Positions 46,229 to 56,470 are shown, numbered from the stretch's first letter. The stretch is DNA of 64,000 nt from Agrobacterium tumefaciens str. B6 (GCF_001541315.1 NZ_LMVK01000014.1:23342-87341); one strand, 5' to 3'. Notes: generated from the letters alone by a model not told the origin. Program-made: numbers and translations.

Positions 46229-49200
46229 TTAGCTGCAGCCGCTCGTCGCACCGCAGGTATCGCACTTCTCGCAAGTGCCATTCCGCACCATCGTGAAGTT
46301 CTGGCATTCCGAGCACATGTTGCCGGTATAGCCCTGTGCAATCGAGCGCATGCGGCGTTCGTTTTCCACCTTCTTGGCTTCCGTCTTGGCCGATGCAGCG
46401 TCGGCGGCGGCCTTGTCGGAGAAGAGGGCGGTGGCGGTCTGCTTGGTTTCCTGAACCACGTCGTCGATTACCTCTTCGGCAATCTCTTCCGCCAGTTCCT
46501 TGGCGCGCTCTTCATAATCGCGCTTGAAGGAGACGATTTCCGAGGTGGAAATCGCGACTGTCGGTTCCAGCTTGCGGGCGGCGGAGCCTGCAAACGAGGT
46601 CACGTTGGCCGACGCGCGGGCAGGGGCTGCCGTTGCCGAGCCCTTGGGTTCGGAACCGGCGCGTTCGCCTTCGTTGCTGGAAACCAGCGTCGGCTTGTAA
46701 CCGCGTGTCCAGCCGGTGGAGAGCAGATTGGTCTTGCCTTCCTGGATACCCTTGCCGAGTGCGGTATTGGAGAAGTCAGACGTATCGACATGGGCGAGAT
46801 CGTGGCGGCCGAGATAGGAAACGGCGAGTTCGCGGAACACGTAGTCGAGGATCGACGTGGCATTCTTGATCGCGTCGTTGCCCTGCACCATGCCGGCCGG
46901 TTCGAACTTGGTGAAGGTGAAGGCCTCCACATATTCTTCCAGCGGCACGCCATATTGCAGGCCGAGCGAGATGGCGATGGCGAAGTTGTTCATCATCGCA
47001 CGGAAAGCGGCGCCTTCCTTGTGCATGTCGATGAAGATTTCGCCGATGCGGCCGTCACCGAATTCACCGGTGCGCAGATACACCTTGTGACCGCCGACCG
47101 TTGCCTTCTGGGTGTAACCCTGACGGCGGTTCGGCAGCTTTTCACGCTCGCGCGAAACCCGCTCGATGACGCGTTCGACGATCTTTTCGGTGATCGTCAC
47201 GGCCTGCTGTGCGAGCGGCTGCTGGACCAGTTCCTCGACGAAATCTTCGTCGTCCTCATCTTCCACCAGCGAGGCGTTGAGCGGCTGGGAAAGCTTGGAA
47301 CCATCGCGGTAAAGGGCGTTGGCTTTCAGCGCCAGCTTCCACGACAGCATGTAGGCGCTGCCGCAATCCTCGACAGTCGCATCATTCGGCATGTTGATCG
47401 TTTTGGAGATTGCACCCGAGATGAAGGGCTGTGCCGCCGCCATCATGCGGATGTGCGATTCGACCGAGAGGTAACGCTTGCCGATCTTGCCGCAGGGGTT
47501 GGCGCAATCGAAGACCGGCAGGTGCTCGTTCTTCAGGAACGGTGCGCCTTCCAGCGTCATCGCGCCGCAGACGTGAACGTTCGCCGCTTCGATGTCCTTC
47601 TTGGCAAAGCCGAGATGCTCGAGCAGGTTGAAGCTCATGTCGGAGAGCTGCTCGTCGGAAACCTTGAGCGTCTCCTTGAGGAAGTCGGCGCCGAGCGTCC
47701 ACTGGTTGAAGACGAACTTGATGTCGAAGGCGCTCTTCAGCGCAGCGTTGACGGCTTCGATCTTCTCATCGGTGAAGCCCTTGGCCTTCAGCGTTGAGGG
47801 GTTGATTGCCGGCGCCTGGTTGAGATTGCCATGGCCGACGGCATAGGCCTCGATCTCGGCGATCTGGCTTTCGGAATAACCGAGCGAACGCAGCGCATCC
47901 GGAACCGCGCGGTTGATGATCTTGAAGTAACCGCCGCCGGCGAGCTTCTTGAACTTCACCAGCGCGAAGTCGGGCTCGATGCCGGTGGTGTCGCAATCCA
48001 TCACGAGGCCGATCGTGCCGGTCGGCGCGATAACCGTCGTCTGGGCGTTGCGGTAGCCATGCTGTTCGCCAAGCGCCAGCGCCTTGTCCCAGGCGGCAGT
48101 GGCGTGGGCGATAAGGTCCTGATCCGTGCAATCGGCATGGATAAGTGCGACCGGGTTCACTGACAGGCCCTCATAACCATCCGACAGGCCATGGGCGGCG
48201 CGGCGGTGGTTGCGGATGACGCGCAGCATGTTGTCGCGGTTCGGCGCAAAGCTCGGGAAGGGGCCAAGCTCGCCGGCCATTTCCGCCGAGGTGGCGTAGG
48301 AAACGCCAGTCATGATCGCGGTCAGCGCACCGGCAATGGCGCGGCCTTCATCGCTGTCATAGGGAATGCCCGAGGACATCAGGAGGCCGCCGATATTGGC
48401 GTAACCGAGACCGAGCGTGCGGTATTCATAGGAGCGTTCGGCAATCTGGCGCGAGGGGAACTGCGCCATCATGACAGACACTTCGAGCACGACGGTCCAC
48501 AGGCGCACGGCATGTTCGTAATCGGCGATGTCGATGCGCTTCGTCGCCTGATCCTTGAACTGCAAGAGGTTCAGCGAGGCAAGGTGGCAGGCCGTGTCGT
48601 CGAGGAACATGTATTCCGGGCACGGGTTCGAAGCGCGGATCGGGCCTTCGGCCGGCGAAGTGTGCCAGTCGTTCATGGTGGTGTTGAAGTGCAGGCCGGG
48701 GTCAGCCGACGCCCAGGCGGCGTGGGAAATCTTTTCCCAGAGATCGCGGGCCTTCAGCGTCTTCATGACCTTGCCGTCCTTGCGGGCGGTGAGGTTCCAG
48801 TCGCCGTCGTTCTCGACAGCGCGCAGGAAGTCGTCCTTCAAGGATACGGAGTTGTTGGAGTTCTGGCCGGAAACCGTGAGATAGGCTTCCGAATCCCAAT
48901 CCGTGTCATAGGTCTTGAACTGGATGTCCTTGTAACCCTGTTCGGCGAACTGGATGACGCGCTTGACGTAGTTTTCCGGCACCATGTCCTTCTTGGCGGC
49001 GCGGATTTCGCGCTTCAGGGCAGGGTTCTTGGCCGGGTCGAAGCAATCACCATTGTCAGCCTCGCAATTGACGCAGGCCTTCATGATCGCTTTCAGGTGC
49101 TTGGCGACGATCTTCGAGCCGGTCACGAGAGCAGCAACCTTCTGCTCCTCGTTCACCTTCCAGTCGATATAGGCTTCGATATCGGGATGGTCGGCATCAA

Positions 49201-50047
49201 CAACCACCATCTTGGCGGCGCGGCGGGTGGTGCCGCCGGACTTGATGGCGCCGGCTGCGCGGTCGCCGATCTTGAGGAAGCTCATCAGGCCGGAGGAGCG
49301 GCCGCCGCCGGAAAGCTTTTCGCCTTCGCCACGCAGATAGGAGAAGTTGGAGCCGGTGCCGGAACCATATTTGAACAGGCGCGCTTCACGTACCCACAGG
49401 TCCATGATGCCGCCTTCGTTGACGAGGTCGTCTTCGACGGACTGGATGAAGCAGGCATGCGGCTGCGGATGTTCGTAAGCGGATTTGGACTTGGTCAGCT
49501 TGCCGGTGAAGGGATCGACATAGAAATGGCCCTGGCCGGGGCCATCAATGCCATAGGCCCAGTGCAGGCCGGTGTTGAACCATTGCGGGGAGTTCGGCGC
49601 AACGCGCTGGGTGGCGAGCATATAGGCAAGCTCGTCGCGGAAGGCGAGGGCATCTTCTTCGGACGAGAAATATTTGCCCTTCCAGCCCCAATAGGCCCAG
49701 GTGCCGGCCAGACGGTCGAAAACCTGACGCGCATCGGTCTCGGAGCCGAAACGTTCGGCTTCCGGAACGTCCTTCAACGCCTTTTCATCGGGAACGGAGC
49801 GCCACAGGAAGGAAGGAACGTCGTTTTCCTCGACCTTCTTCAGGAACTTCGGCACGCCAGCCTTGCGGAAATATTTCTGCGCCAGAACGTCGGTGGCAAC
49901 CTGGGAAAACTGCGCGGGAACGTCGATGTCAGCCAGACGGAACACGATCGATCCATCCGGGTTCTTGATTTCACTGACGGCCTTGCGGAAGTCGATCTCC
50001 GCATAAGGCGATTGGCCGGGCTTCGTGAAGCGGCGTTCAATGCGCAT
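46229..50047 (-). CDS. nrdJ: Vitamin B12-dependent (class II) ribonucleotide reductase
   Basis: A 1272-residue enzyme, started at [12 protein letters not shown]. It reduces ribonucleotides using adenosylcobalamin, so oxygen is not needed. Visible landmarks are [46 protein letters not shown] and [13 protein letters not shown]. The C-terminus is a Cys-rich zinc-ribbon-like tail, [20 protein letters not shown], found in the large alphaproteobacterial NrdJ. Two NrdR-like boxes occur upstream. No B12 riboswitch motif was found in the leader. Confidence 0.97.
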   Translation of the reverse strand: MRIERRFTKPGQSPYAEIDFRKAVSEIKNPDGSIVFRLADIDVPAQFSQVATDVLAQKYFRKAGVPKFLKKVEENDVPSFLWRSVPDEKALKDVPEAERFGSETDARQVFDRLAGTWAYWGWKGKYFSSEEDALAFRDELAYMLATQRVAPNSPQWFNTGLHWAYGIDGPGQGHFYVDPFTGKLTKSKSAYEHPQPHACFIQSVEDDLVNEGGIMDLWVREARLFKYGSGTGSNFSYLRGEGEKLSGGGRSSGLMSFLKIGDRAAGAIKSGGTTRRAAKMVVVDADHPDIEAYIDWKVNEEQKVAALVTGSKIVAKHLKAIMKACVNCEADNGDCFDPAKNPALKREIRAAKKDMVPENYVKRVIQFAEQGYKDIQFKTYDTDWDSEAYLTVSGQNSNNSVSLKDDFLRAVENDGDWNLTARKDGKVMKTLKARDLWEKISHAAWASADPGLHFNTTMNDWHTSPAEGPIRASNPCPEYMFLDDTACHLASLNLLQFKDQATKRIDIADYEHAVRLWTVVLEVSVMMAQFPSRQIAERSYEYRTLGLGYANIGGLLMSSGIPYDSDEGRAIAGALTAIMTGVSYATSAEMAGELGPFPSFAPNRDNMLRVIRNHRRAAHGLSDGYEGLSVNPVALIHADCTDQDLIAHATAAWDKALALGEQHGYRNAQTTVIAPTGTIGLVMDCDTTGIEPDFALVKFKKLAGGGYFKIINRAVPDALRSLGYSESQIAEIEAYAVGHGNLNQAPAINPSTLKAKGFTDEKIEAVNAALKSAFDIKFVFNQWTLGADFLKETLKVSDEQLSDMSFNLLEHLGFAKKDIEAANVHVCGAMTLEGAPFLKNEHLPVFDCANPCGKIGKRYLSVESHIRMMAAAQPFISGAISKTINMPNDATVEDCGSAYMLSWKLALKANALYRDGSKLSQPLNASLVEDEDDEDFVEELVQQPLAQQAVTITEKIVERVIERVSREREKLPNRRQGYTQKATVGGHKVYLRTGEFGDGRIGEIFIDMHKEGAAFRAMMNNFAIAISLGLQYGVPLEEYVEAFTFTKFEPAGMVQGNDAIKNATSILDYVFRELAVSYLGRHDLAHVDTSDFSNTALGKGIQEGKTNLLSTGWTRGYKPTLVSSNEGERAGSEPKGSATAAPARASANVTSFAGSAARKLEPTVAISTSEIVSFKRDYEERAKELAEEIAEEVIDDVVQETKQTATALFSDKAAADAASAKTEAKKVENERRMRSIAQGYTGNMCSECQNFTMVRNGTCEKCDTCGATSGCS

Positions 50048-50210
50048 GGTTTCTGTCCTCGTCCATTGGGCGCCCGGTGGAGGGCGCAAAAATCCGGTCC
50101 AGCCGTGCGATGCCTTCGCGCAGCCGGTTGTTGCCGATCTGTAAGGGATGTTCATCCTTGGATGTCATCCCTGTATCTCGTGGCTTATTCGGCTGCAAGC
50201 ATGTCATGGA

Positions 50211-50226
50211 ATACTAAATATAGTAT
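50211..50226. promoter_or_regulatory. NrdR-like box, proximal
   Basis: ATACTAAATATAGTAT matches 13 of 16 positions of the NrdR consensus ACACWATATATWGTGT. It lies 164 bases upstream of the nrdJ start. NrdR is the ATP/dATP-sensing repressor of ribonucleotide reductase genes. Confidence 0.6.
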
Positions 50227-50458
50227 CAACAGCTTCCTGCCGCCAGTCCTCGCGTCATGTTTTTGGCGGTTTCCGAAAGGCGCGCAAAAGCCTGCGGCGA
50301 ACCGCCCCCTCATGGTCGGGACCGCCGTTTGGACATGCGCGCTGAAGATGGAGAGGAACCGGCCTCGTTACTTTCCGGTCCGTTGCCGCCGCAACATAAA
50401 TGTCACTTTCCTCTCGCGGCACAGATTCGTCAAGCCATAGATTGAAACCCATTTTTAA

Positions 50459-50474
50459 CCACAAGATATTGTGT
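50459..50474. promoter_or_regulatory. NrdR-like box, distal
   Basis: CCACAAGATATTGTGT matches 14 of 16 positions of the NrdR consensus. It is 412 bases upstream of the nrdJ start. A tandem partner at the usual 15-16 base spacing is not clear. Confidence 0.6.
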
Positions 50475-50665
50475 GAAGTGCCTGTGGAAAACGGGGATAG
50501 CAAAAGCGATTAGAAAAATCAGTGACTTGGCGGGAAAATTTGAAGCTTGCGCGAGACTGGTTTCCGCAACGGAAAGACAAAACCCCGCATTTCCGGGGTG
50601 AGGCATAATGGCGACACTGCGGTTTTTCCGTGTTTTTCCGCCGTCATCAAAGAAGGATTTTCTCC

Positions 50666-50692
50666 CAAAAAACCGCCCTCGGCGGGGCGGTT
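50666..50692 (-). terminator. Terminator of gpt
   Basis: AACCGCCC TCGGCG GGGCGGTT is followed on the minus strand by a T run (TTTTTTGGGA), 34 bases after the gpt stop. Confidence 0.88.
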
Positions 50693-50725
50693 TTTCCTGT
50701 CCGATTTTTTAATGACGGCCGGCAA

Positions 50726-51223
50726 TCAGCCGCGCGATCCCTTGGCGATCGGCTCCTGATAGGTGAAGCCCATGTCCCAGGGAAAATAAATCCAGGTATC
50801 CTGGCTGACTTCGGTGACGAAGGTGTCAATGGTCGGCACGCCCTTCGGCTTGGCGTAAACACAGGCGAAATGCGCCTTCGGCAGCATTTCACGCACTTCA
50901 AGCGCGGTCTTGCCGGTATCGGTCAGGTCGTCGACAACAAGTACGCCTTCGCCGGCATCGCTCGTCAGTTCCGGGGCCACGCCCTTCAGCAGAACCGTGT
51001 CGCCCTGGTTCACATAGTCATGACGCGTGGCGATGCAGACCGTGTCGATCATGCGGATATTCAGTTCACGGGAAATGATCGCCGCCGGCACGAGGCCGCC
51101 GCGGGTGATACAGACGATTGCCCGGAACTCTTTATCGAGACCGGCAAGACGCCAGGCAAGCGCACGGGCGTCGCGGTGGAACTGGTCCCAGGAAACGGGA
51201 AAGGCTTTATCGGGAAGGGACAT
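50726..51223 (-). CDS. gpt: Xanthine(-guanine) phosphoribosyltransferase
   Basis: A 165-residue purine salvage enzyme that makes XMP or GMP from xanthine or guanine and PRPP. I start it at [16 protein letters not shown]; twenty codons upstream are also open. The PRPP-binding motif is [14 protein letters not shown] and the purine-side [16 protein letters not shown] segment is canonical. It is a single gene with its own terminator. The RIME-type element lies upstream of it. Confidence 0.95.
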   Translation of the reverse strand: MSLPDKAFPVSWDQFHRDARALAWRLAGLDKEFRAIVCITRGGLVPAAIISRELNIRMIDTVCIATRHDYVNQGDTVLLKGVAPELTSDAGEGVLVVDDLTDTGKTALEVREMLPKAHFACVYAKPKGVPTIDTFVTEVSQDTWIYFPWDMGFTYQEPIAKGSRG

Positions 51224-51329
51224 GTCGTCTACCATCTGGTCAAAATTGTCGATGGCTTTGGCTAATAGCCGCAAGACCGGCAAAAAGGCAAGCTTTCCGC
51301 TAAAAGGACAGGGCGGGAGATTGCCGCCT

Positions 51330-51456
51330 GTTTCTTCTCCCCGCCGGGGAGAAGGTGGCCCGAAGGGTCGGATGAGGGGGAAGCCTCACCGCATATCTCG
51401 ACTGTCGCCCCCTCATCCCGCTGCCGCGGACCTCTCCCCGGCGGGGAGAAGAAACA
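51330..51456. repeat. RIME1-type palindromic element
   Basis: Inverted arms GTTTCTTCTCCCCGCCGGGG and CCCCGGCGGGGAGAAGAAAC enclose a second pair GGATGAGGGGG / CCCCCTCATCC. This layout and sequence are those of the widespread rhizobial intergenic palindromes. It is unrelated to copies A-D. It lies between the gpt and UspA genes. Confidence 0.85.
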
Positions 51457-51522
51457 AGCGGTGATCGCTGTTATAATGCGGGATACGGAGGGTATGCGGC
51501 ACTGTTTGCGCCGCATCCTTAT

Positions 51523-52368
51523 TCAACGCGACAGCAGCGTCATCGCCGTCATGGAATCGAGCAGCGTGCGCGTCACGCCGCCGAACAGCAGCTCCCACCA
51601 GCGGGAATGGCCATAAGCGCCCATGACCAGAAGGTCGATGCTGTTGTCCGACAGGCGGTTTTCGATCGCGGCCTGCGGCGAGATCCCTGCGATCTTTTCC
51701 TGCGAGGTGACGGTGACATTGACGCCGTGGCGGGCGAGGGTGGCGGCCAGTTCCGCACCGGCAAGACCGGAAGACTGCGTTTCGCTTTCGGCCTGATCGA
51801 CGGAGAAAATCTCGACGCTGTCTGCGGCCTTCAGGAAGGGCAGGGCGTCGAAGGTCGCGCGGGTCGCCTCGCGCGAGCCGTTCCAGGCGATCAGGACGCG
51901 CTTGATCGGTTTGGCGACGGTCAGCACATGCGGCACGAGAAGAACGGGGCGGCCGCTTTCATAAAGGAAGCCGTCAATATCCGAGCGGCTGTCTGACAGT
52001 GCAGAGGAGCTGCTCTGGCGGGCGACGATGAGATCGGCGCAACGCGCGCTGTCGATCGCCGATGCGGAGGCGTAACCCACCGAGGTGACGAAGCTGCGCC
52101 ATTCATGCGAGATGCCATTGGCGGACAGGGTGTGCTCGAAGGCGGTTCCCACGTCGGTGGTTTCCTTGTGCGCCACATCCTGCAGCGCCTGCACGGTGGC
52201 GGGATCGGGAATTTCCATCGGCGCGACGAGCGGAACGGCGGCCAGCGTTTCCATGTGCAGGCCAATCACATGCGAGGAAAACTGGTCGGCAAGGCTCACC
52301 ACGAATTCGCCGAGCTTTTGCGTGTTCGCAACATTGTCGACCACTGCCAATATCGTTTTGTAACCCAT
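51523..52368 (-). CDS. Tandem universal stress protein (two UspA domains)
   Basis: A 281-residue protein starting after GAGGAGAG. Two UspA folds are present: residues about 1-140 (GYKTILAVVDN start) and about 150-281 (PIKRVLIAWNGSREATRATFDALPF). The C-terminal ATP-binding motif is visible as VMGAYGHSRWWELLFGGVTR, a G-x2-G-x9-G pattern. Such tandem proteins respond to stress or energy status; a specific role is not inferable. It is upstream of gpt on the same strand but separated by the palindromic element. Confidence 0.93.
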   Translation of the reverse strand: MGYKTILAVVDNVANTQKLGEFVVSLADQFSSHVIGLHMETLAAVPLVAPMEIPDPATVQALQDVAHKETTDVGTAFEHTLSANGISHEWRSFVTSVGYASASAIDSARCADLIVARQSSSSALSDSRSDIDGFLYESGRPVLLVPHVLTVAKPIKRVLIAWNGSREATRATFDALPFLKAADSVEIFSVDQAESETQSSGLAGAELAATLARHGVNVTVTSQEKIAGISPQAAIENRLSDNSIDLLVMGAYGHSRWWELLFGGVTRTLLDSMTAMTLLSR

Positions 52369-52471
52369 TTCTCTCTCCTCGGTGCAATGTCTTTTCTAGG
52401 GGGAGAGTGGCCGTCTTTGCCGATGGCCACCTTGATTTTGGTCAAACTTTTTTGTTTCAGGCCTTTTCGTT

Positions 52472-53278
52472 TCAGGCGGTTGCATCGCCCTTGCTGGCGG
52501 CCAATTGTTTCTCCTGGCCGATGGTTTCGATCATGGCCGCAACCGCTTCGGTCGCCGCCTTCAGCACGCCAGCGTCGCGGGCGCGCACGACGATCTCCGT
52601 CGAAAAACGCTGCCCGTCATATTTCGGATAGGAGCCGATGCTGGTTTCGGGATGCGCCTTCTGGATGGCCGTCAGCGGCGTGCCGATATCACCTTCGCCA
52701 TAGGGCGAACGCACCGCCTGCGACATGACTTTCGCGCCGGTGCGCAGCGTCGGCATGACATTGTCGAGCATGGCCTGGAACACCTGCGGCACGCCGGCCA
52801 TGACGTGGACATTGCCGATGACGAAGCCGGGGGCGACGGAAACGGGATTGGCGATGTGGGCGGCGCCTCTCGGCATGCGCGCCATGCGCTTGCGCGCCTC
52901 GGTGAATTCCATCTCGCGGACGCGATACATGTCACCGAGCAGGCGCAGCGCCTCGGCGTCGTGTTCGCAGGGCAGGCCGAATGCCACTGATACCGCATCC
53001 GCGGTGATGTCGTCATGGGTCGGGCCGATGCCGCCCGAGGTGAAGACATAATCGTAACGGCTGCGCAGCGCGTTCAGCGCTTCCACGATCGCTTCCTCCT
53101 CGTCGGCGACGATGCGCACTTCCTTCAGGTCAATTCCGGACATGGTGAGCACATCCGCGAGGTGCCCGATATTCTTGTCCTTGGTGCGGCCCGAAAGCAG
53201 TTCGTCGCCGATCGCAAGCATGGCGGCGGTAACAACGGAGGAGGTGGAGGAGGGGTTGGACATGGGTGCACTCGTCAT
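52472..53278 (-). CDS. CinA-type molybdopterin-binding domain protein
   Basis: A 268-residue protein with the MoaB/MogA-like fold found at the N-terminus of CinA. Motifs are MLAIGDELLSGRTKDKN, FTSGGIGPTHDDITADAV and VHVMAGVPQVFQAML. The CinA C-terminal deamidase domain is absent, so it is the short form common in alphaproteobacteria. The start could be the first Met or MSNPSSTS five codons later. It may hydrolyse ADP-ribose or related nucleotides, but its function here is not established. Confidence 0.9.
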   Translation of the reverse strand: MTSAPMSNPSSTSSVVTAAMLAIGDELLSGRTKDKNIGHLADVLTMSGIDLKEVRIVADEEEAIVEALNALRSRYDYVFTSGGIGPTHDDITADAVSVAFGLPCEHDAEALRLLGDMYRVREMEFTEARKRMARMPRGAAHIANPVSVAPGFVIGNVHVMAGVPQVFQAMLDNVMPTLRTGAKVMSQAVRSPYGEGDIGTPLTAIQKAHPETSIGSYPKYDGQRFSTEIVVRARDAGVLKAATEAVAAMIETIGQEKQLAASKGDATA

Positions 53279-53541
53279 CTGTCTTGTCAGACGTTAACGC
53301 CGCGCCAGTGCGAATGCAAAGCGGTTTTAAAGAAACGCAAAACGGGGATTGGTTGACGATGGCATCGAGTGTTCACTCATCGTGAACAGTGCGTATGCCA
53401 ATCCCCGGCTGGCGAGAGACCGATCCGTCCGCTACGTTTTTGTCATACGGTTTTTACAGGTCAACGCCGATGATCATCGAGTTTTTAAAGAAGCTTGTCG
53501 CCGGTACGCCGGAAACAGTTCCAGCAAAGGAAACGAAGAGA

Positions 53542-54141
53542 ATGACGAAGGTTTTGGTACTTTATTACTCCTCTTACGGCCATATCGAGAAAATGGCCTA
53601 TGCGGTTGCCGAGGGCGTGAAGTCCACCGGCGCGGAAGCCGTGGTCAAGCGCGTTCCCGAACTCGTTCCGGAAGAGGTTGCCAAGTCCTCCCACTTCAAG
53701 CTGGACCAGCCGGCTCCGGTGGCGACGGTGGACGAGCTGGCGGATTACGATGCGATCATCGTCGGCGCCGGCACGCGTTTCGGCACGGTGGCGTCGCAGA
53801 TGCGCAATTTCTGGGACCAGACCGGTGGCCTGTGGTTCAGTGGCAAGCTGGTCGGCAAGGTCGGCTCGGCCTTCACGTCGTCCGCCACCCAGCATGGCGG
53901 TCAGGAATCCACCATTCTCGGCTTCATCCCCACTTTCCTGCACCACGGCATGGCCGTTGTCGGCCTGCCCTATGCTTTCCAGGGCCAGATGGGCGTTGAT
54001 GAAATCAAGGGCGGTTCGCCCTATGGCGCCTCCACCATCACCGATGGCGATGGTTCGCGTCAGCCTTCCGAAATCGAGCTGGAAGCCGCTCGTTATCAGG
54101 GCGCCCATGTCGCCAAGCTGGCCGCCAAGCTTTCTGCCTGA
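53542..54141 (+). CDS. wrbA: NAD(P)H:quinone oxidoreductase WrbA
   Basis: A 199-residue flavodoxin-fold enzyme, started at [18 protein letters not shown] behind AAGGAAACGAAGAG. FMN-binding motifs are [12 protein letters not shown] at the N-terminus, [22 protein letters not shown] and the SATQHGGQE loop. WrbA reduces quinones by two electrons to limit oxidative stress. A frame extending upstream to 53389 is unlikely to be translated. A strong terminator follows. Confidence 0.96.
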   Translation: MTKVLVLYYSSYGHIEKMAYAVAEGVKSTGAEAVVKRVPELVPEEVAKSSHFKLDQPAPVATVDELADYDAIIVGAGTRFGTVASQMRNFWDQTGGLWFSGKLVGKVGSAFTSSATQHGGQESTILGFIPTFLHHGMAVVGLPYAFQGQMGVDEIKGGSPYGASTITDGDGSRQPSEIELEAARYQGAHVAKLAAKLSA

Positions 54142-54162
54142 TGTGATGATTTGTTGAAACAG

Positions 54163-54190
54163 AAATGCGGCCCAAAAGGCCGCATTTTTT
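54163..54190 (+). terminator. Terminator after wrbA
   Basis: ATGCGGCC CAAAA GGCCGCAT is followed by a T run. Confidence 0.92.
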
Positions 54191-54242
54191 ATGCCGGAAC
54201 GTCAAGTCGCCGGTTCTGTCGGAGATAGATTTTTGAGGTGGG

Positions 54243-54332
54243 TCAAATCGGCAGGTTGACCATGAAAAGGCAGCTTGCGACCACGAAGCCGATCATCGAG
54301 ATTTCGAGAAAACCGTTCAATCCGTCACGCAT
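54243..54332 (-). CDS. 29-residue single-span membrane microprotein
   Basis: On the minus strand the frame gives MRDGLNGFLEISMIGFVVAS, then CLFMVNLPI. A very strong ribosome binding site, GGAGGAGGG, lies 5 bases upstream of the ATG, which is the main evidence that it is real. The peptide is largely one hydrophobic helix. Function unknown. Confidence 0.6.
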   Translation of the reverse strand: MRDGLNGFLEISMIGFVVASCLFMVNLPI

Positions 54333-54461
54333 TCCAACCCTCCTCCTGTTGAGTGAAAAGAGAACGGTCAAAGTTTATCGCGGTTCCATAACGAAAGAAT
54401 GAAATTCAGGAAATTCTAAAATCCAGCCTCTCCGCCTTTCGACGGAGGGCGTTTTCACGCT

Positions 54462-54551
54462 TCAGCCTGTGACGACGAAGGCGACCACGAGGTGGCCGAG
54501 AAGGCCGATCGCCAGGCAGGAGAGGAGAAAAATGAACAGGGCTTTTTTCAT
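54462..54551 (-). CDS. 29-residue hydrophobic microprotein
   Basis: On the minus strand the frame gives MKKALFIFLLSCLAIGLLGH, then LVVAFVVTG. The ATG is preceded by GGAA. It resembles either a lone membrane helix or a signal peptide without a mature part. It lies 129 bases upstream of the other 29-residue gene and in the same direction. Confidence 0.5.
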   Translation of the reverse strand: MKKALFIFLLSCLAIGLLGHLVVAFVVTG

Positions 54552-54653
54552 GTTTCCGGAAGTTTCCATCTGTTGCGATCCATCGAACCTGTCTTGTTGA
54601 AAACGTAGCGCTGCAGGCGGCATTTATAGTCTGCGGCCCCAGTTATTGCGCCG

Positions 54654-54899
54654 TCAGGCCTTGATATCGAGGCCCGCTTCGATTGCGGCTGCGATGAAGG
54701 CCTTGCGCGCGTCCTCGGGCTTTTTCCGGCCTGCATCGACGGCGGCGCAGATCAGCAGCGCCTTGTCCAGCGCATCGCCGTCTTCTATCGGCCAGTCCTC
54801 GATCAGCGCCCAGGAGGCGGCCTGCGTGGTTTCGATGCTCGTGTAATCGCCCGGCGTTTCGAACGCGATCAGGACGGGTTTTTGCCAGCGCGTATTCAT
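54654..54899 (-). CDS. DUF982 family protein
   Basis: An 81-residue cytoplasmic protein with the rhizobial DUF982 pattern: WQKPVLIAFETPGDY, AASWALIEDWP, the ALDKALLICAAVDAGRK segment, and ARKAFIAAAIEAG. DUF982 proteins occur in many paralogues in rhizobia and have no known role. It is the first of several very small genes here. Confidence 0.88.
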   Translation of the reverse strand: MNTRWQKPVLIAFETPGDYTSIETTQAASWALIEDWPIEDGDALDKALLICAAVDAGRKKPEDARKAFIAAAIEAGLDIKA

Positions 54900-54993
54900 C
54901 GCCTATCCATCGTGGTTGTTGCGCCCGGCTCTAAACGAAGCGGTCAGGATGCGCAATCCCGTTGCGGATGCGTTTCTGCCGGTTGCGGTGCGG

Positions 54994-55296
54994 TCAGTCG
55001 TCGCGCCCGAACAGCCAGTCGCGAATGATGCGCCGGTCGATGAGTTCCAGCGAGCGGTCGGGCGCAATGCGATAGGTTTCCACCGCCCTTGTGCTGCCGT
55101 CTATGCGGAATTCATGGCTGAAGGTGCTGCCGATCGGCGATTTCGTCAGCTTGGTGCGCGGCTGGCCCCTGTAGATGATGCTGCCGGGGATGGGTTCGAC
55201 ATAGGGCGCGGGGCCGACATAGGCGGTCGTGCCGGCGGTGCATCCGGCAAGTGCCAGTGCAAGCGCTATAGTGGCCGATGATGCGAGCGTTTTCAT
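54994..55296 (-). CDS. Small lipoprotein
   Basis: A 100-residue protein starting MKTLASSATIALALAL with lipobox LALAGC (lipidated Cys at residue 19). The mature part starts TAGTTAYVGPAPYVEPIPGS and contains IIYRGQPRTKL and HEFRIDGSTRAVETYRI, a probable beta-rich domain. I do not recognise a family. AGGACAGG precedes the ATG. The longer frame up to 55476 is a composition shadow. Confidence 0.75.
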   Translation of the reverse strand: MKTLASSATIALALALAGCTAGTTAYVGPAPYVEPIPGSIIYRGQPRTKLTKSPIGSTFSHEFRIDGSTRAVETYRIAPDRSLELIDRRIIRDWLFGRDD

Positions 55297-55381
55297 CCTG
55301 TCCTCCGAAGTGCGTCTGTGAAAACGAGATGGAGGCGCGGCGGTTCCCGGCGGGCAAGGGGCCGGAGGCGATTTTCCCCGA

Positions 55382-55486
55382 CTATTTGCTTTTCGGATTC
55401 TGAATGTCGCGCGCGACCCAGCGAAAGAAAAAGTAGACGAGCAGGCCAAAGATGAAAAGCGGGATGAGGTTCGCAAAACCGGACAT
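55382..55486 (-). CDS. 34-residue single-span membrane microprotein
   Basis: The minus-strand frame gives MSGFANLIPLFIFGLLVYFF, then FRWVARDIQNPKSK. GGGAGGGAGAA lies upstream of the start. A hydrophobic helix followed by a basic tail suggests an inner-membrane peptide with its C-terminus in the cytoplasm. Function unknown. Confidence 0.6.
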   Translation of the reverse strand: MSGFANLIPLFIFGLLVYFFFRWVARDIQNPKSK

Positions 55487-56003
55487 ATGATTCTCGTTTC
55501 TCCCTCCCGGCACGGGGTCTAGCCGGACTGAAACCGGCAAGGCAAGGCAAAGGCGTGACACGGTCGGTAAAATATCCGTGTGCCTGCAAAGGAGAATTTG
55601 AGGCCCTTGGGGAGGGGCGGGAGAGATCTGGCGCACTGCCAGTGATGCCAGATCTCTCCGTCTCCCGCCAGTTTCAGGGTACGGGGGACTGGCGCTTAAT
55701 ATGACGGACAACTGCCGATAGACATAGGCCGAGAAATTACCACGAATAAATCGCTGGTTTGGTCGATCCGCGTGAGGGCAGGCCTGTCATTCGCATCCGG
55801 AGCTTCCCGCCGCGATATAATTAGCCAGAGAATTACTTCAGGAGACGGGAGCAAGGGCCGCATTCTTGAACTGCCGGTGTAACCCGTTGAAACGGAACAG
55901 GATGCCTGCCTGCAATTATGCTGCCGGACCTGCAGGAAAGGGAACTTTTTGCGCGTTTCATCATTCAATCAGGCAGACACATGCCAACAGTGGAGGGTTA
56001 CAC
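55487..56003. other. Intergenic region with a 13-bp hairpin
   Basis: The 517-base gap between divergent microprotein genes holds the perfect stem GGAGAGATCTGGC / GCCAGATCTCTCC (55619-55659) with a 15-base loop. The rest has open frames without coding character. Confidence 0.55.
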
Positions 56004-56156
56004 ATGCTCGGCACCATCCTCGTCATCCTGCTCATTCTTTTCCTGATCGGCGCGCTGCCCAGCTGGGGTTACCATAATTACGGCTACGGCCCCTCGGGTG
56101 GTCTCGGACTGGTTCTGGTCATCGTCTTGATCCTGGTCCTGCTTGGACGGATCTGA
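56004..56156 (+). CDS. DUF3309 family small membrane protein
   Basis: A 50-residue protein starting MLGTILVILLILFLIGALPS and ending LVIVLILVLLGRI. Two hydrophobic stretches flank a Tyr/Gly-rich loop (WGYHNYGYGPSGG), which is the DUF3309 pattern. GGAGG lies 7 bases before the ATG. The family is widespread in proteobacteria and of unknown function. Confidence 0.88.
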   Translation: MLGTILVILLILFLIGALPSWGYHNYGYGPSGGLGLVLVIVLILVLLGRI

Positions 56157-56396
56157 CCGATCGGCATATAAGATGCAGCATTGCCCGCGACGGCGCAAAC
56201 GCGCCGGATGCGGGCTTTGTTTTCTTCCGAGATATGAAGCAGATACAAAAAGCTTCGGAATCTTAAGCGCTTAGGTGACCCACTTTTGCTGCGTGCCGGT
56301 CCTATCCGAAAAAACACTACATTCGGAACGAACCCTCTTGCGCCCATAATGGATTCGTTCTAAATGCCCGCCATCGCTTGATTGATGAGCGTGTGA

Positions 56397-56470
56397 GGCC
56401 TCGTGGCGGAGTGGTGACGCAGAGGACTGCAAATCCTTGTACCCCGGTTCAATTCCGGGCGAGGCCTCCA
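56397..56470 (+). tRNA. tRNA-Cys (GCA)
   Basis: A 74-base cloverleaf: acceptor GGCCTCG pairs with CGAGGCC, followed by T and an encoded CCA. The anticodon arm is AGGACTGCAAATCCT with anticodon GCA. The T-arm is CCCGGTTCAATTCCGGG. Confidence 0.95.

Larger units (their letters stand above)
50048..50665. other. nrdJ upstream region
   Basis: The 618-base gap between gpt and nrdJ contains two NrdR-like palindromes and a short hairpin (CCCCGCATTTCCGGGG at 50583-50598). No gene is supported. Confidence 0.5.

Noticed and set aside
48191..50440. 749-codon frame opposite nrdJ
   Set aside because: Antisense to a certain gene; no motif.
50100..50460. Possible cobalamin riboswitch before nrdJ
   Set aside because: I looked for the B12-box motifs on the minus strand and did not find them.
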